A stretch of DNA of 64,000 bases, from positions 1 to 64,000 of the forward strand of contig CANOLA010000005.1 of the NCBI GenBank assembly GCA_947566705.1, read 5' to 3'. The stretch's first letter is position 1; each line of letters opens with the position of its first letter. Source of the stretch: an uncultured Lachnospiraceae bacterium (lineage in GTDB: Bacteria; Bacillota; Clostridia; Lachnospirales; Lachnospiraceae). A model generated the notes under the pieces. That model saw only the letters and a list, made by a program, of their open reading frames with translations. It was not told the DNA's origin and did no database searches. The position numbers and the translations under genes were made by a program. Positions 44,820-54,449 of this stretch are shown one piece after another.

Positions 44820-46055
44820 TTACAAGGGCAACATCACAATAAACACGGTACCGCCGCCTGACCTGTTTTTTGCTGAAATAATTCCGTTCTGCTGTTCAAT
44901 AATCATTCTGGCAAGATAAAGGCCAACCCCGGCTCCTTCTTTCACTTTACCGGCGGCCTGGCGACAGCGGTAAAATCTCTGGTAAATACGGTGCAGTTCT
45001 TCTTTTGGAATTCCCATTCCTTCATCTGCAATCTCAATCTTCACATATTTAATCATTTTCTGTACGCGTATTTCCACCCTGGTATCCGTACCGGAATATT
45101 TGACTGCATTATCAAGTATATTGGAAAGCGCCTCCCCGGTCCATTTCATATCATGGCAGACGGTAAAGTCCTCTTCCATCTCCAGGGAAATTTCAATTTT
45201 TTTATCCGCAGCTTTTCTGTAAATCTGACTCACTGCCCCGGCTATCGTCTGTTTGATGCTGCATGGCAGCATGTGAATCTGTATCATGTGGTTTTCAAGC
45301 CTTGACAGATTCATAAGCTCCTCCAGAAGCATTTCAAGCCTGTTAATTTCAAACTCCTCCTGCGCAAGGAATTCATTTTTTTCTTCTTCTGAAATTACTT
45401 CTGCAAGCACCAGTTCATGGCTCATGCGAAGGGATGCCAGCGGAGTTTTCAGCTGGTGGGAGATATTTGTAATTAATGCCTTTGTACTCTCCTCTTCTGT
45501 CTGGAGTTTTTCTTTTAAATCCCCAAAATATGCGCCTGTCTCCCTTATGTTTTCCCAGAGCTTCATCCACTGCATAACCAGAACCCCGGAGTCTTCCATA
45601 CTCTCCCACAGACCAGAGTCTTCCATCTGAAATTCCCCTGCACGAAATTTCCCAAGCTGCTCACAAAGCAGCGATGTCTGTTCCAAAAGAAGCTCCTGTC
45701 TATGTTTTTCCCTGATGCAGTTTCCGATTCCGATACATACAACCGCCATTGTAGTAATGGCAGTCAGGGCTGCCCAGAGCCGGATGGTTCCCCTGTCCAG
45801 CATTCCCGCCAGAAAATCATAGCCGTATTTTTCGGATAATAAATCCCTCTCCTTTGACTCTGACAGGCGGCTGGAAGGTTCTTTTACCAGCATTCCCGCC
45901 AGCTCTGACTCCAGCTGCGGATGACGCTCCAGCAGTTCGCCAAACTGGTATATTCTGTTTCTTTCCCGGATTCCTGCAAACAGCAGGATGGCTGCCGAAA
46001 GTGCCAGGACAGAGACGAGCCAGATCATTCCATACCAGAACACTGTTTTCTTCAT
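44820..46055 (-). CDS. Sensor histidine kinase (VncS-like)
   Basis: A 411-residue kinase. Helix 1 about 7-28, an extracytoplasmic loop of about 60 residues, helix 2 about 92-112, HisKA with ITNISHQLKTPLAS (His about 200), HATPase_c with ILDNAVKYS, DEGMGIP and GAGVGLYLAR. The short N-box spacing and layout are those of kinases that pair with FtsX-type ABC transporters (VncS/BceS-like). Its ATG overlaps the regulator gene by ATGA. Probable stimulus: an antimicrobial or cell-envelope signal passed via the transporter. Confidence 0.9.
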   Translation of the reverse strand: MKKTVFWYGMIWLVSVLALSAAILLFAGIRERNRIYQFGELLERHPQLESELAGMLVKEPSSRLSESKERDLLSEKYGYDFLAGMLDRGTIRLWAALTAITTMAVVCIGIGNCIREKHRQELLLEQTSLLCEQLGKFRAGEFQMEDSGLWESMEDSGVLVMQWMKLWENIRETGAYFGDLKEKLQTEEESTKALITNISHQLKTPLASLRMSHELVLAEVISEEEKNEFLAQEEFEINRLEMLLEELMNLSRLENHMIQIHMLPCSIKQTIAGAVSQIYRKAADKKIEISLEMEEDFTVCHDMKWTGEALSNILDNAVKYSGTDTRVEIRVQKMIKYVKIEIADEGMGIPKEELHRIYQRFYRCRQAAGKVKEGAGVGLYLARMIIEQQNGIISAKNRSGGGTVFIVMLPL

Positions 46056-46726
46056 AACTGTTTTACCTGTCCTGTCCAGATATACCCAAGCCCCCTGACA
46101 TTGGAAATCTGGTCCGTTCCCAGCTTGTTTTTCAGCCTGCTGATATTTACGGCAACGGTATTATCGTCCACAAACTGCCCGTCCAGTCCCCATACCTGTT
46201 CTAAAATATTTTCCTTTGACGCTATCTTTCCTGCATTCTTAAGAAGGTAAAGCAGAAGCTGCAGTTCAGTTTTACTTAGCACCACTGGTTCATTGTTTTT
46301 TGTCACCTGCATATCCTTAATCCGGACTTCGATATCACCGGAAATATATTTCATGCCGCCGCTGTTTTGAACCCGGTGCATCAGGGCGTTTACCTTGGAT
46401 ATTAACACCATCAGGGAAAACGGTTTTGTCATATAATCATCTGCCCCGGTATCATAGCCGTTTATTATATCGATTTCCTGGTTTAAAGCAGTAAGATATA
46501 AAAGAATTACATCACTCTGCTCCCGCACTGCCTTCCCGAACTCAAGCCCGCTTCCATCCGGCAGGGTAATGTCGCAGATAATCATGTCCACAGCTTCCTT
46601 TTTAAAAATCTGCTCGGCTTCAGTTTTTGTAAATGCCGGATAAACCTGATAGCCTTCTTTTTCAAGCCTGAGTGAAATCCCTCTGTTTAAATTGTTGTCG
46701 TCTTCTACAATTAATATTTTTTTCAT
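46052..46726 (-). CDS. OmpR-type response regulator (VncR-like)
   Basis: A 224-residue regulator. Receiver: VEDDNNLN, Asp in MIICDITLPDGSG, LTA, TKPFS. Winged-helix output domain at about 125-224 with LSKTELQLLLYLLKN, DDNTVAVNISRLKNKLG and IRGLGY-type end VRGLGYIWTG. Partner kinase follows with overlap; the probable target is the ABC operon promoter near 50277, which has a weak -35 and a palindrome upstream. No strong promoter of its own is seen, but a 177-bp element lies in its upstream region. Confidence 0.9.
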   Translation of the reverse strand: MKKILIVEDDNNLNRGISLRLEKEGYQVYPAFTKTEAEQIFKKEAVDMIICDITLPDGSGLEFGKAVREQSDVILLYLTALNQEIDIINGYDTGADDYMTKPFSLMVLISKVNALMHRVQNSGGMKYISGDIEVRIKDMQVTKNNEPVVLSKTELQLLLYLLKNAGKIASKENILEQVWGLDGQFVDDNTVAVNISRLKNKLGTDQISNVRGLGYIWTGQVKQL

Positions 46727-46759
46727 CTTAAATTAAAAGAAACCTTCCTAAAATGACTG

Positions 46760-46788
46760 TTTACAAGTAACCCAAACAATGATATAAT
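46760..46788 (+). promoter_or_regulatory. Strong plus-strand promoter pointing into the 177-bp element
   Basis: TTTACA, 17-base spacer, TATAAT. No long gene follows on the plus strand before the convergent permease gene, so it may drive a small RNA or the 29-residue reading frame. Confidence 0.55.
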
Positions 46789-46798
46789 CTAATCAGAA

Positions 46799-46975
46799 AT
46801 GGAACAATCGCCCACAAGGGGTTGACCAAGTTAACAAGATAGCAAACACCACCCTTCAACAGGTCAAAGTATCAGGGTGGTTTTGCTATGTATGACTACT
46901 TACAAAACGTAAAAACGAATGTAAGCAATGCCAAAAGGAAAAGACATAACACACCCTATAACACGATTGTTCCAT
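46799..46975 (+). repeat. 177-bp element with 12-bp terminal inverted repeats
   Basis: Exact ends ATGGAACAATCG and CGATTGTTCCAT. Inside is a long hairpin, ATAGCAAACACCACCCT / AGGGTGGTTTTGCTAT with one bulge, and a possible long-range pair TTGACC / GGTCAA. No clear target duplication is visible (flanks AGAA and GACA). Shape is that of a MITE or a mobile structured RNA. It splits the two-component genes from the ABC genes they probably control. Confidence 0.55.
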
Positions 46976-46977
46976 GA
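46888..46977 (+). CDS. Possible 29-residue basic small protein inside the element
   Basis: ATG to TGA, starting MYDYLQNVKTNVSNAKRKRH and ending in TPYNTIVP. AGGGTGG lies 7 bases upstream, within the 3' arm of the hairpin, so folding could hide the ribosome site. The stop codon overlaps the right terminal repeat. Basic, with no known match in memory; might be chance. Confidence 0.3.
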   Translation: MYDYLQNVKTNVSNAKRKRHNTPYNTIVP

Positions 46978-47065
46978 CAAAATTCTATCATATTCTTTTA
47001 GCCCTGACAACTTTAAAACACGATTCTTTCAGGATACCGCATTTCCTCTTTACAAGTTCCGGCTT

Positions 47066-49552
47066 TTATTCGCTGAACCGTACCCGTTCAATCAGTGATT
47101 CCTTTTTCACAGACCTGCTGAGAAACAGTACAAGTATAATCTGCACAACTGTCAGCACCGCCATGATAATCAGTGCAACCGTAAACGGATAATGGTACCG
47201 GGACATCTCAAACATTCCAGTTTTCTTTGCCCACAAAAATACCGGATAACCAGCCGCGCTTCCTGCGCCGATGGACAGCACCAGCGTGCCTGCCGTATAA
47301 AACAGTCCCTCCAGCTGCAGCATCCTTCCAAGCTGACGGTCAGACATTCCTACTGCCTGCATCATGCCAAGTTCTTTTTTACGGATATGCACGCTGTTAA
47401 TCATCGTATTAATTAAGTTCATCACGCAGATTACCCCGAGGATTCCGAAAAATGTAAAGCATGCCCCCCGCATCAGTTCCATGCCGTTTTTATACGTCTC
47501 ATAATAAGCTTTCCATGTTTCCATTTCCAGTATCCCTTTGTCAGTAATCAGATTACCCAGTTCGTTCGCAAGTTTTTCATCGTAATTTTTATCTGCAACT
47601 ACCTGGAACGAACGGCTGATATTACTGCTGCAGAGATTGTCCACTGCATCCTTTGCCATAACCAGATTACCAGCTGACAGTCCGTACGTATAATCCCCAA
47701 CACCTGCAATTTCAAGTTCCTTCTCATAACTGTTTTCACCATCATGAATACGGACTGTAAATTTATCTCCCACGTTCAGCTCCGGATACCAGTGCAGAAG
47801 GGGAGTGTCAATAATGACTTTGTCCCCGGACAGCAGGTCTTCATAATCCACATCCCCTTCTATGATTCCCTCTTCAACCTCTTTTTTATATGTCTCCGGC
47901 ACTCCCCAGATATCAGGCACTTCCACCTCCTCCAGAAAAGGTCCCCCGCTGATTTTTGCTGAACTGAAAACATCCACACGCTTCACCCCGTCCAGCGCTT
48001 CAATCTCTGCCTTCAGTTCATTATTTAACGGGTTGTTCTTCTGAATTTCGCTCCATGCCCATTCCGGATGTTCCTTATTATTTTCCTCAACATGCTGCCA
48101 GATTCCATACTGTCCCGTGATGCTGTTATTTGCACTCTCCACCGGGTCTGCGCAGGATAACACGGTGGCGATTACCATCATAAAAATTCCAGTAAAACTC
48201 ATGGAAAGAATCGTAATCATACTCTTTCTTTTATTGCCAAAAAAACTGTTTCTGGCAAGCCGTCCAATTGTCAGATATTCATATCCTTTCCGGACGCTCT
48301 TTCTGCACCCTGTACCCGCCTGGTAACGCATTGCCTCAACCTCTGATATCCGGGCCGCTTTTTTCATCGGGCGCAACAGGGAAACATATACCGTTACAAA
48401 TGTTACAACTGCTGCCAGCAGATAAATCCACGGATACCACAGGGAAATTTCATGATTGTCAATAATTTCCCACATCACCTCTGCCTCAGAGGATACCACC
48501 ATTCCCGTGCCGATAAACAATTTCAGAACCAGCTTTGAAACCAGTGTTCCCAGAAGCAGTCCAAAAGGAACCACAATTGCCGCAACAAGCATGCCCTCCC
48601 GCAGCACAATCTGTTTCATCTGCCGTTTTGTGGCACCGATTGCCTTTAACCTTCCAAACTCCTGAATCCGCTGCGACATGGACACATAATAAATGCTGTA
48701 AATGGTTATCATTCCGGCAACCATGATAACCACCATAATTATGATAATAGCCGGCAGAACTGCAGGGTCCACATAATTGGCAGCCAGAAACTCCTTGTTG
48801 ATGTTCATGTCTTTTTCCAGAATGCCAAAGGCTTTTGCAATCCCTTTTATCTTTTCTTCAATCTGCTCCGTATTACTGTTGTCAATTCCGTCAAGCTGGA
48901 ACATAAAACGGTATGCCGTCTGTTCTTCCGGAACTTCTGCCTGCAGAAATGCTTTGGAAACAAATAGGGTAAATATTTTTTTCTCAATGCCGGTTTCTGA
49001 ATCCGGTGTAAAACCACAGATAACAAATTCTTTTTTCTGCGCTGTATCCAGTCCGCCGTTTCGTTCAATCTGGTAGGTCAGGGTAATCTTATCTCCGATT
49101 TCCCCCTCCTGTCCAAGCGCCTTTAGCAGACCTTTTGACACGACTATCTCATCTTCCTTCTGCGGAAACTTTCCGCTGGAAAGCTCCCCTTTCATAAGCT
49201 CCACAGCCGTATCGTCGAGATACAGCATACTTCCGGTCAGCCCGTCTTCCATCAGAAATCCCGGATCACTTCTTAATCCGTACTTAAGAAAATCCTTCCG
49301 GACGGCCAGTTCTTCCGCTGTCTGGCTGTCCACATTCCGAAACAGCGCATGCCATGTGGGATAGACTTTGTTTATCGCGGCAAACTGTAAATCCATCATA
49401 TTTTTTCCCACGGTCGGAACCACAAACAGCAGCATTGTCGTTAAAAATATGGCTATTCCCGTTAATATGTTTTTGCTTTTATGATACTGCATATTACGGA
49501 ATGCAATTTTCCATGTACTTAATCCCGTCATTCCTTCTGTTTTCTTACTCAT
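47066..49552 (-). CDS. FtsX/MacB-type ABC permease
   Basis: An 828-residue permease with two FtsX units: helix 1 about 27-47 followed by a MacB-like periplasmic domain, three helices about 275-395, then helix about 445 with a second extracytoplasmic domain (GIWQHVEENN...) and three helices at about 705-815. Typical QRIQEFGRLKAIGATKRQM and KKELGMMQAVGMSDRQLGRMLQLE loops are present. Works with the ATPase gene it overlaps by ATGA. Such transporters remove or sense peptide antibiotics (Bce/Vex/SalXY types). Complete. Confidence 0.9.
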   Translation of the reverse strand: MSKKTEGMTGLSTWKIAFRNMQYHKSKNILTGIAIFLTTMLLFVVPTVGKNMMDLQFAAINKVYPTWHALFRNVDSQTAEELAVRKDFLKYGLRSDPGFLMEDGLTGSMLYLDDTAVELMKGELSSGKFPQKEDEIVVSKGLLKALGQEGEIGDKITLTYQIERNGGLDTAQKKEFVICGFTPDSETGIEKKIFTLFVSKAFLQAEVPEEQTAYRFMFQLDGIDNSNTEQIEEKIKGIAKAFGILEKDMNINKEFLAANYVDPAVLPAIIIIMVVIMVAGMITIYSIYYVSMSQRIQEFGRLKAIGATKRQMKQIVLREGMLVAAIVVPFGLLLGTLVSKLVLKLFIGTGMVVSSEAEVMWEIIDNHEISLWYPWIYLLAAVVTFVTVYVSLLRPMKKAARISEVEAMRYQAGTGCRKSVRKGYEYLTIGRLARNSFFGNKRKSMITILSMSFTGIFMMVIATVLSCADPVESANNSITGQYGIWQHVEENNKEHPEWAWSEIQKNNPLNNELKAEIEALDGVKRVDVFSSAKISGGPFLEEVEVPDIWGVPETYKKEVEEGIIEGDVDYEDLLSGDKVIIDTPLLHWYPELNVGDKFTVRIHDGENSYEKELEIAGVGDYTYGLSAGNLVMAKDAVDNLCSSNISRSFQVVADKNYDEKLANELGNLITDKGILEMETWKAYYETYKNGMELMRGACFTFFGILGVICVMNLINTMINSVHIRKKELGMMQAVGMSDRQLGRMLQLEGLFYTAGTLVLSIGAGSAAGYPVFLWAKKTGMFEMSRYHYPFTVALIIMAVLTVVQIILVLFLSRSVKKESLIERVRFSE

Positions 49553-50223
49553 GACTGACTCACCACCTTACCGTCTTCGATCACAATCACCACGTCCGCC
49601 ATCTGGGCAATATTTTCATCATGCGTAATCATGACAAGCGTCTGCCCGAAATCCGCCACGCACTGTTTTAACGTTCCCATCACTTCTAATTCCGTCTGCG
49701 AATCCAGGTTTCCCGTCGGCTCGTCTGCAAGTATAATCGCAGGCTTTGACACCAGCACCCTTGCAATTGCCACGCGCTGTTTCTGTCCGCCGGACAGGGC
49801 GTTTGGCAGACGGTTCTTTTTATCCAGAAGACCGATTTTATCCAGTATGTTTTCCACTTCCGCACTGCTCACCTTCCGGTTATCCAGTCCCAGCGGCAGC
49901 ACCACATTTTCCCATACATTTAAGGAAGGCACAAGATTATAATCCTGGAATATAAAGCCGATTTTTTTTCTCCGAAACTGTGCGAGCTTATCATCCTTCA
50001 GGGAAAAAATATCACTGTTTTCGATAATGACTTTGCCGGAATCCGGCCGGTCAAGCCCCCCGATCAGATGCAGCAGGGTGGACTTTCCGGAACCGGAACG
50101 TCCGACAATTGCTGTAAACTTTCCCCTCTCAATCCGGACGCTGGTGTGGTCCACTGCTTTTACCACGCCCCCGCCTTCTTTATAATATTTCACCAGATCC
50201 CTGACTTCCAAAATAATACCCAT
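49549..50223 (-). CDS. ABC transporter ATPase (MacB/LolD class)
   Basis: A 224-residue ATPase: Walker A GRSGSGKST, Q loop FIFQDYNLVPSL, signature LSGGQKQRVAIARVL, Walker B AIILADEPTGNLDS, H loop MITHD. Start at ATG of MGIILEVRD with AAAGGAA 9 bases upstream rather than earlier starts. First gene of the transporter operon; its promoter has a good -10 but a poor -35, in line with activation by the nearby OmpR-type regulator. Confidence 0.9.
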   Translation of the reverse strand: MGIILEVRDLVKYYKEGGGVVKAVDHTSVRIERGKFTAIVGRSGSGKSTLLHLIGGLDRPDSGKVIIENSDIFSLKDDKLAQFRRKKIGFIFQDYNLVPSLNVWENVVLPLGLDNRKVSSAEVENILDKIGLLDKKNRLPNALSGGQKQRVAIARVLVSKPAIILADEPTGNLDSQTELEVMGTLKQCVADFGQTLVMITHDENIAQMADVVIVIEDGKVVSQS

Positions 50224-50276
50224 ATTTTTTATTCCTTTCATGTTATTTCTTATTTTGTGCATTTGCTTTTACATGT

Positions 50277-50333
50277 ATTATAATAGCAGATGAGTATTAC
50301 AAAAGACTTACGGGAAGTATAACAGTTTTGTAA
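50277..50333 (-). promoter_or_regulatory. Promoter of the ABC operon with upstream palindrome
   Basis: -10 TATAAT (rc 50277-50282) without a good -35. Inverted repeat TTACAAAA (50297-50304) and TTTTGTAA (50326-50333) lies where an activator would bind. Likely site of the VncR-like regulator. The rest of the gap to 50523 shows nothing clear. Confidence 0.5.
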
Positions 50334-50523
50334 GTTTTAGAAGGTTAGGGTATCTTTGCAAATATCTGCAAAAAACTGTAAATAGAGGGGACAAGAGATT
50401 AGGGAATGTGGTTGCAGAGTTTATTTTCTCATATTTTTACATATTCTTTCAGTGAAATGGTGTAAATTTAAGGTGGTATTTGGTGTACGGAACCAATTTG
50501 ATATTCTCGATTTGACTAGTATT

Positions 50524-51874
50524 TTACCCATGAATTTCCCAATATCCATAACGCCTGCCACCTTTACGTTCAATGCAATTTTTCTTTTTCAATTTTTCGA
50601 GTTCTCTTTGTACGGTTCTTCTGTTCACAGATAATCTCTGTGCCATTTCTGTCGTTGTCATGGATGCATTTTCTCTCAGCAAAGATAAAATTTCTGTTTC
50701 CTTTGTGACATCCTTTGTGACATCCTTTGTGACATTCTGATTTTTTGTCGCTATAGATTCTGGCACCTTGGCACTTTGAAGGGCATTAAATTTAAGCATA
50801 ATATCCCCACCATGGACAATATATTCTGGTTCATCTGCACCAAGCGTTTTACAGGCATCACATATTTTTTGAATGCCACGCCCCCAACTTTCAATGAAAC
50901 CCGCTCGATAAAAAACTCTCGCAATGTCAGGATTAAAAGGCTTTGAAGAATGAGAATGCATCAATGTTTCCGCAGTCCAGCCAAAGGGCAGCATACTGCT
51001 GTTGCTGATATACATCACATCTTCTTCAATTCGTAATCTGTATAGGGATATTATCTGCCCAATTACAATGAATCAGTGCATTAAACACAGCTTCCCTCAC
51101 TGCATCTCGTGCAAATGGATATGTTTCCACTCTTGTTTCCTTATGGTATGATATCGCTGCTTTCAAATATTTTAGATAAATTAAATCAATTACCCTATCT
51201 GCAATAATAAGCAGAGAACCTCTTACTTCATCCTGATACAATAAGTCACTGCCTTCAAACTTGCCAATTTTCACATAACATCCGCTAATAACTTTTTCTG
51301 CTTTACGGTAAAAACACAATGCACCCGCACGTTTTAGCTTTCCATTTTCTATTAAATCTAATTTTTCCAGAAGTTCTGTATTTGAAATATCCAAATCCTC
51401 TTTCGTCATTCGACCGCTTCGGAGTGCCTCCTGCCTAAAAATATCAAAACTTTCCTTATCCAGATCGTCAACTGAAATACCAGCTATTGTAGCCGCATCC
51501 CATTTCAAGCCTGTCTTAGATATAAGAAAGTTCGTCAGTGCATCACCTCTTAACTGCTGTTTCGTACTGCCACTGCGGTAATGATATTCCCCATCATAAT
51601 TTACCGGAAATGCCCATGGATTCACAACAATTTCTATATATTCCTGACCATTCTCTGTCAGTAAATTGACATCAGCCACAATCCCCAGTTTGTTTTGTAT
51701 CTTATTGGGGATATCCTCAAGTAATCTCTTAGAATTGCTGATACCGATAACCGTTCCGTCATCTCTTTTTCCAATGTATATCTTTCCACCTTGTGCGTTT
51801 GCAAATCCACAAATCCATTTTAAATATTCGTCACGCCAGGATTCTTTCCATTCGATGTTCTGGTTTTCAGACAT
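50524..51874 (-). pseudogene. AlbA_2/HATPase_c_4 regulator broken by a frameshift
   Basis: An ATP-binding transcriptional regulator of the schlafen-AlbA_2 type in two frames. Part 1 (from ATG at 51874, GGAGG 7 bases upstream): AlbA_2 domain (NIEWKESWRDEYLKWICGFAN, GTVIGI) and the start of the HATPase_c_4 region, ending at NALIHCNWADNIPIQIT. Part 2 continues RIEEDVMYISNSSMLPFGW, FYRAGFIESWGRGIQKI, then a C-terminal winged helix (TTTEMAQRLSVNRRTVQRELEKL). Removing one A at about 51020-51027 (ATT A CGA) joins the frames. Likely inactive, though part 1 might still fold. Neighbour of the Hachiman-like genes. Confidence 0.85.
50701..50736. repeat. 12-bp tandem repeat, three units
   Basis: CTTTGTGACATC three times (last unit ends ATT), coding for VTKD repeats in the linker before the winged helix of the broken regulator. 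Confidence 0.85.
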
Positions 51875-51945
51875 TTTAACGCCTCCCTCCTGCATAAAGC
51901 TTTTTCTCAACGATTTTAAAAGTTTTTAATTATTCACATCAATAT

Positions 51946-52020
51946 TGACATACCACAAATCCACTTAAGAAACTCGTCATTCCAGGGTTTTTTCTATTTT
52001 ATTGTTTGACGTTCTGGTAT
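51946..52020 (-). pseudogene. Decayed N-terminal fragment of a second AlbA_2 gene
   Basis: Minus-strand reading PERQTIK, stop, KKPWNDEFLKWICGMS lines up with the start of the adjacent regulator (NQNIEWKESWRDEYLKWICGFA). The start codon position reads ATA, the Trp codon is TAG, and the reading is lost after 75 bases. A remnant of a duplicated or related gene. Confidence 0.7.
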
Positions 52021-52055
52021 ATATACCTGACTTCCCTTTTAATTAATATGCCTTG

Positions 52056-54449
52056 TCAAAAAATACTTCTGATTGCTTGATATAATAATTGCTCTTCATA
52101 TTGATCCAAATCATCTGTCACTCTTTGTAAATTATCCCTGACAAACTTTTTTGTCTCATCGGCTCCACATCTAACAAGAATTTGATTTCTCTTCTCAATC
52201 CTTCTAATAGCATCTACCGGATATCCATATTCTATTAACTGCTCTCCAAAATAACTTTTCACTCCTGTTTCATAAAATCTTATAACTTTTGAAAGCGAAA
52301 AATTTTCTAACACCTTATTTTTTATAGAACAGGTGCAAACAAAAATACTTTCAAATAGTGCTAACATTTTTGGTATTTTGTGTTCCAGTATTTCCTTTTG
52401 TGTTTTAAATGCTGCCATATATGCATTATCAACTGTTCGATTATTACCATTTTTATCTGGGGTTTTAGTTCTCTTCAATTCATACTTTAATATTCCTACA
52501 AATCCCTCTTCACAATAACTTCTACTAATTGCTTTATATCTTTTCATTATTGGTTCTTCTATTAAATTCGCCTTGAAAAAAATATCTAGGATGGCGTTTA
52601 TCGCTTGATATTTTGTGAATTGAAGCAATATATCCGAATACTTTGTTTTCTTATAAAATTTATTAAATAATTCTTTATCATTTAACAGATAACGCAACAA
52701 AGTTTCTTGATTTTCTTTTTTAATCAATCTATTTTTCTGAAACACATTCTCTGGCAATAGATATTCTTTTTGCATTTCTATTCGAATTTCTTTTATCTGT
52801 CTATTAGCACTTGAAAGGTCATCCATATTTGCATTATCTATATCAATAGCATCTAACCTTTTCTCACTATATGTAATAAAATCCAACATCAAATTTTCAT
52901 TATCTTCAAGTTTTTTTAACTCTTTGTCTACCAAAAAATATCTTCCTATAAAATTATGATAATATCTTCCTGCTCGTCCTATAATATTTTTTAAATCAAA
53001 GGTTGTGAGTGGAACACTTCCCTTTGTATGATTCAATACTACCATATTTTTTGCATCCGTATTAACCCCTTCCACAATTGTTGAGGTACAAAATAGTAAA
53101 TCAAATACACCCCGATTAAACAAATCTAATACTTCTTTTTGGATATACTTTGGCAATTTCCCATGATGCATTCCAAAGCCTTTTTCCAAAACGCTAACAA
53201 AACTCCACTCGTTAATTGAATTGTTAATATTATAATTACGCTTTAGATGCTTTAAAAACATCTCAAACTTCTCATCCGTTATGACTTTTCCCTGATGATT
53301 ATTGGATAATTTTTTTGCATACTCATTTGCTTTTCCCGGATTCATACAATATAATAAAGTAGAACCATATTCCTTATCTGCTATGTATTTAACAATATCA
53401 CAAATTCTATCATTCTTTTTTGTGCTTATAGTCTTTGGCTGAGGATTTTCCAAATATTCCATTCCTAAATAATTCTCATTTATTTTTGTTCCATATGCTT
53501 CAACTTGAATACGCTTTGTAGGTTCAAATTCTATTTCAACCACTGAAATATTGTTATTTTTAATGTATGCTTGCATACCGTAACCAAATTGCTTTTTCTT
53601 TAAATTTGGTCCTGCTAAATAATAATCTTCTACTTGTCTTGAAAGCAAATATAAACAAATACGGAAGGTCTTGGCTCTTGCCTCATCCAAGAAAGATACA
53701 CTGCCTTTAAACACATTTTTCTTATCCTCGTCCTCCTGCTCATCCAATTCATCAACGCACAAATCTTCATCGATTTTATACATTTCATCATAAAAGAAAA
53801 AATCAAGTCTTATATCTGCATAATTCGCAATCAATTGCATTGCCCTTTCAGGAGTAAAAACAAAGATATTTCGTCCTTTTACATCTATCTCACTATCTAT
53901 TGATTTTATTACATGATATCCCATTTCACATTCACGATTCATTTCCTCCATATTTAAAGCATTTTCTCTAAGCAAAGCCACTGTTGGAAACACTAATAAA
54001 ACATTTCTGTATTTTTCATGATTAAGAAATAATATTTCACGCATGATAAATGTTTTTCCATATGATGTAGGAGCGCTAACCAACATCCTCCTTTTCTCTA
54101 ATGACTGGAAATGGTCTATAACATCCTGCTGTGATTTATCCAAAAAATTATTAGGTCTAACCTTCGATTGATATTGCTGCAAAATTGCGGCATCACTTAA
54201 CAAACTTATACTTGATGCTGTCATATTAACGGATTTTCCTTTTCTATAAAATCCGTTCTGAACATTATATCCAAATACTCTCATTTTTTGCGATGCAATA
54301 TAAAGAAGTTCTCTAACAATAGGGTCGTCTTTCTGTTTCTCATCATCTGATATTATACATACCAAATCTCTCAATTCCATTTTACTTTTATCATCGTTAT
54401 CATTATAATTATTTATTGCCCTTGATAACAAATTAATGTAATCCTTCAT
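52056..54449 (-). CDS. hamB: HamB-like superfamily 2 helicase (Hachiman)
   Basis: A 797-residue helicase. Motif I APTSYGKT (126-133), motif II DEMY (221-224), motif III-like region, a C-terminal RecA domain with GFGMHHGKLP, LLFCTSTIVEGVNTDAKNMVVLN, and motif VI NIIGRAGRYY. The last 250 residues are helical and unfamiliar. It follows and overlaps (by 17 bases) a DUF1837 protein, which is the HamA-HamB layout of Hachiman anti-phage defence. ATG of MKDYINLL chosen, with GGAGG 5 bases upstream. Distinctly AT-rich compared with housekeeping genes in this window. Confidence 0.8.
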   Translation of the reverse strand: MKDYINLLSRAINNYNDNDDKSKMELRDLVCIISDDEKQKDDPIVRELLYIASQKMRVFGYNVQNGFYRKGKSVNMTASSISLLSDAAILQQYQSKVRPNNFLDKSQQDVIDHFQSLEKRRMLVSAPTSYGKTFIMREILFLNHEKYRNVLLVFPTVALLRENALNMEEMNRECEMGYHVIKSIDSEIDVKGRNIFVFTPERAMQLIANYADIRLDFFFYDEMYKIDEDLCVDELDEQEDEDKKNVFKGSVSFLDEARAKTFRICLYLLSRQVEDYYLAGPNLKKKQFGYGMQAYIKNNNISVVEIEFEPTKRIQVEAYGTKINENYLGMEYLENPQPKTISTKKNDRICDIVKYIADKEYGSTLLYCMNPGKANEYAKKLSNNHQGKVITDEKFEMFLKHLKRNYNINNSINEWSFVSVLEKGFGMHHGKLPKYIQKEVLDLFNRGVFDLLFCTSTIVEGVNTDAKNMVVLNHTKGSVPLTTFDLKNIIGRAGRYYHNFIGRYFLVDKELKKLEDNENLMLDFITYSEKRLDAIDIDNANMDDLSSANRQIKEIRIEMQKEYLLPENVFQKNRLIKKENQETLLRYLLNDKELFNKFYKKTKYSDILLQFTKYQAINAILDIFFKANLIEEPIMKRYKAISRSYCEEGFVGILKYELKRTKTPDKNGNNRTVDNAYMAAFKTQKEILEHKIPKMLALFESIFVCTCSIKNKVLENFSLSKVIRFYETGVKSYFGEQLIEYGYPVDAIRRIEKRNQILVRCGADETKKFVRDNLQRVTDDLDQYEEQLLYQAIRSIF

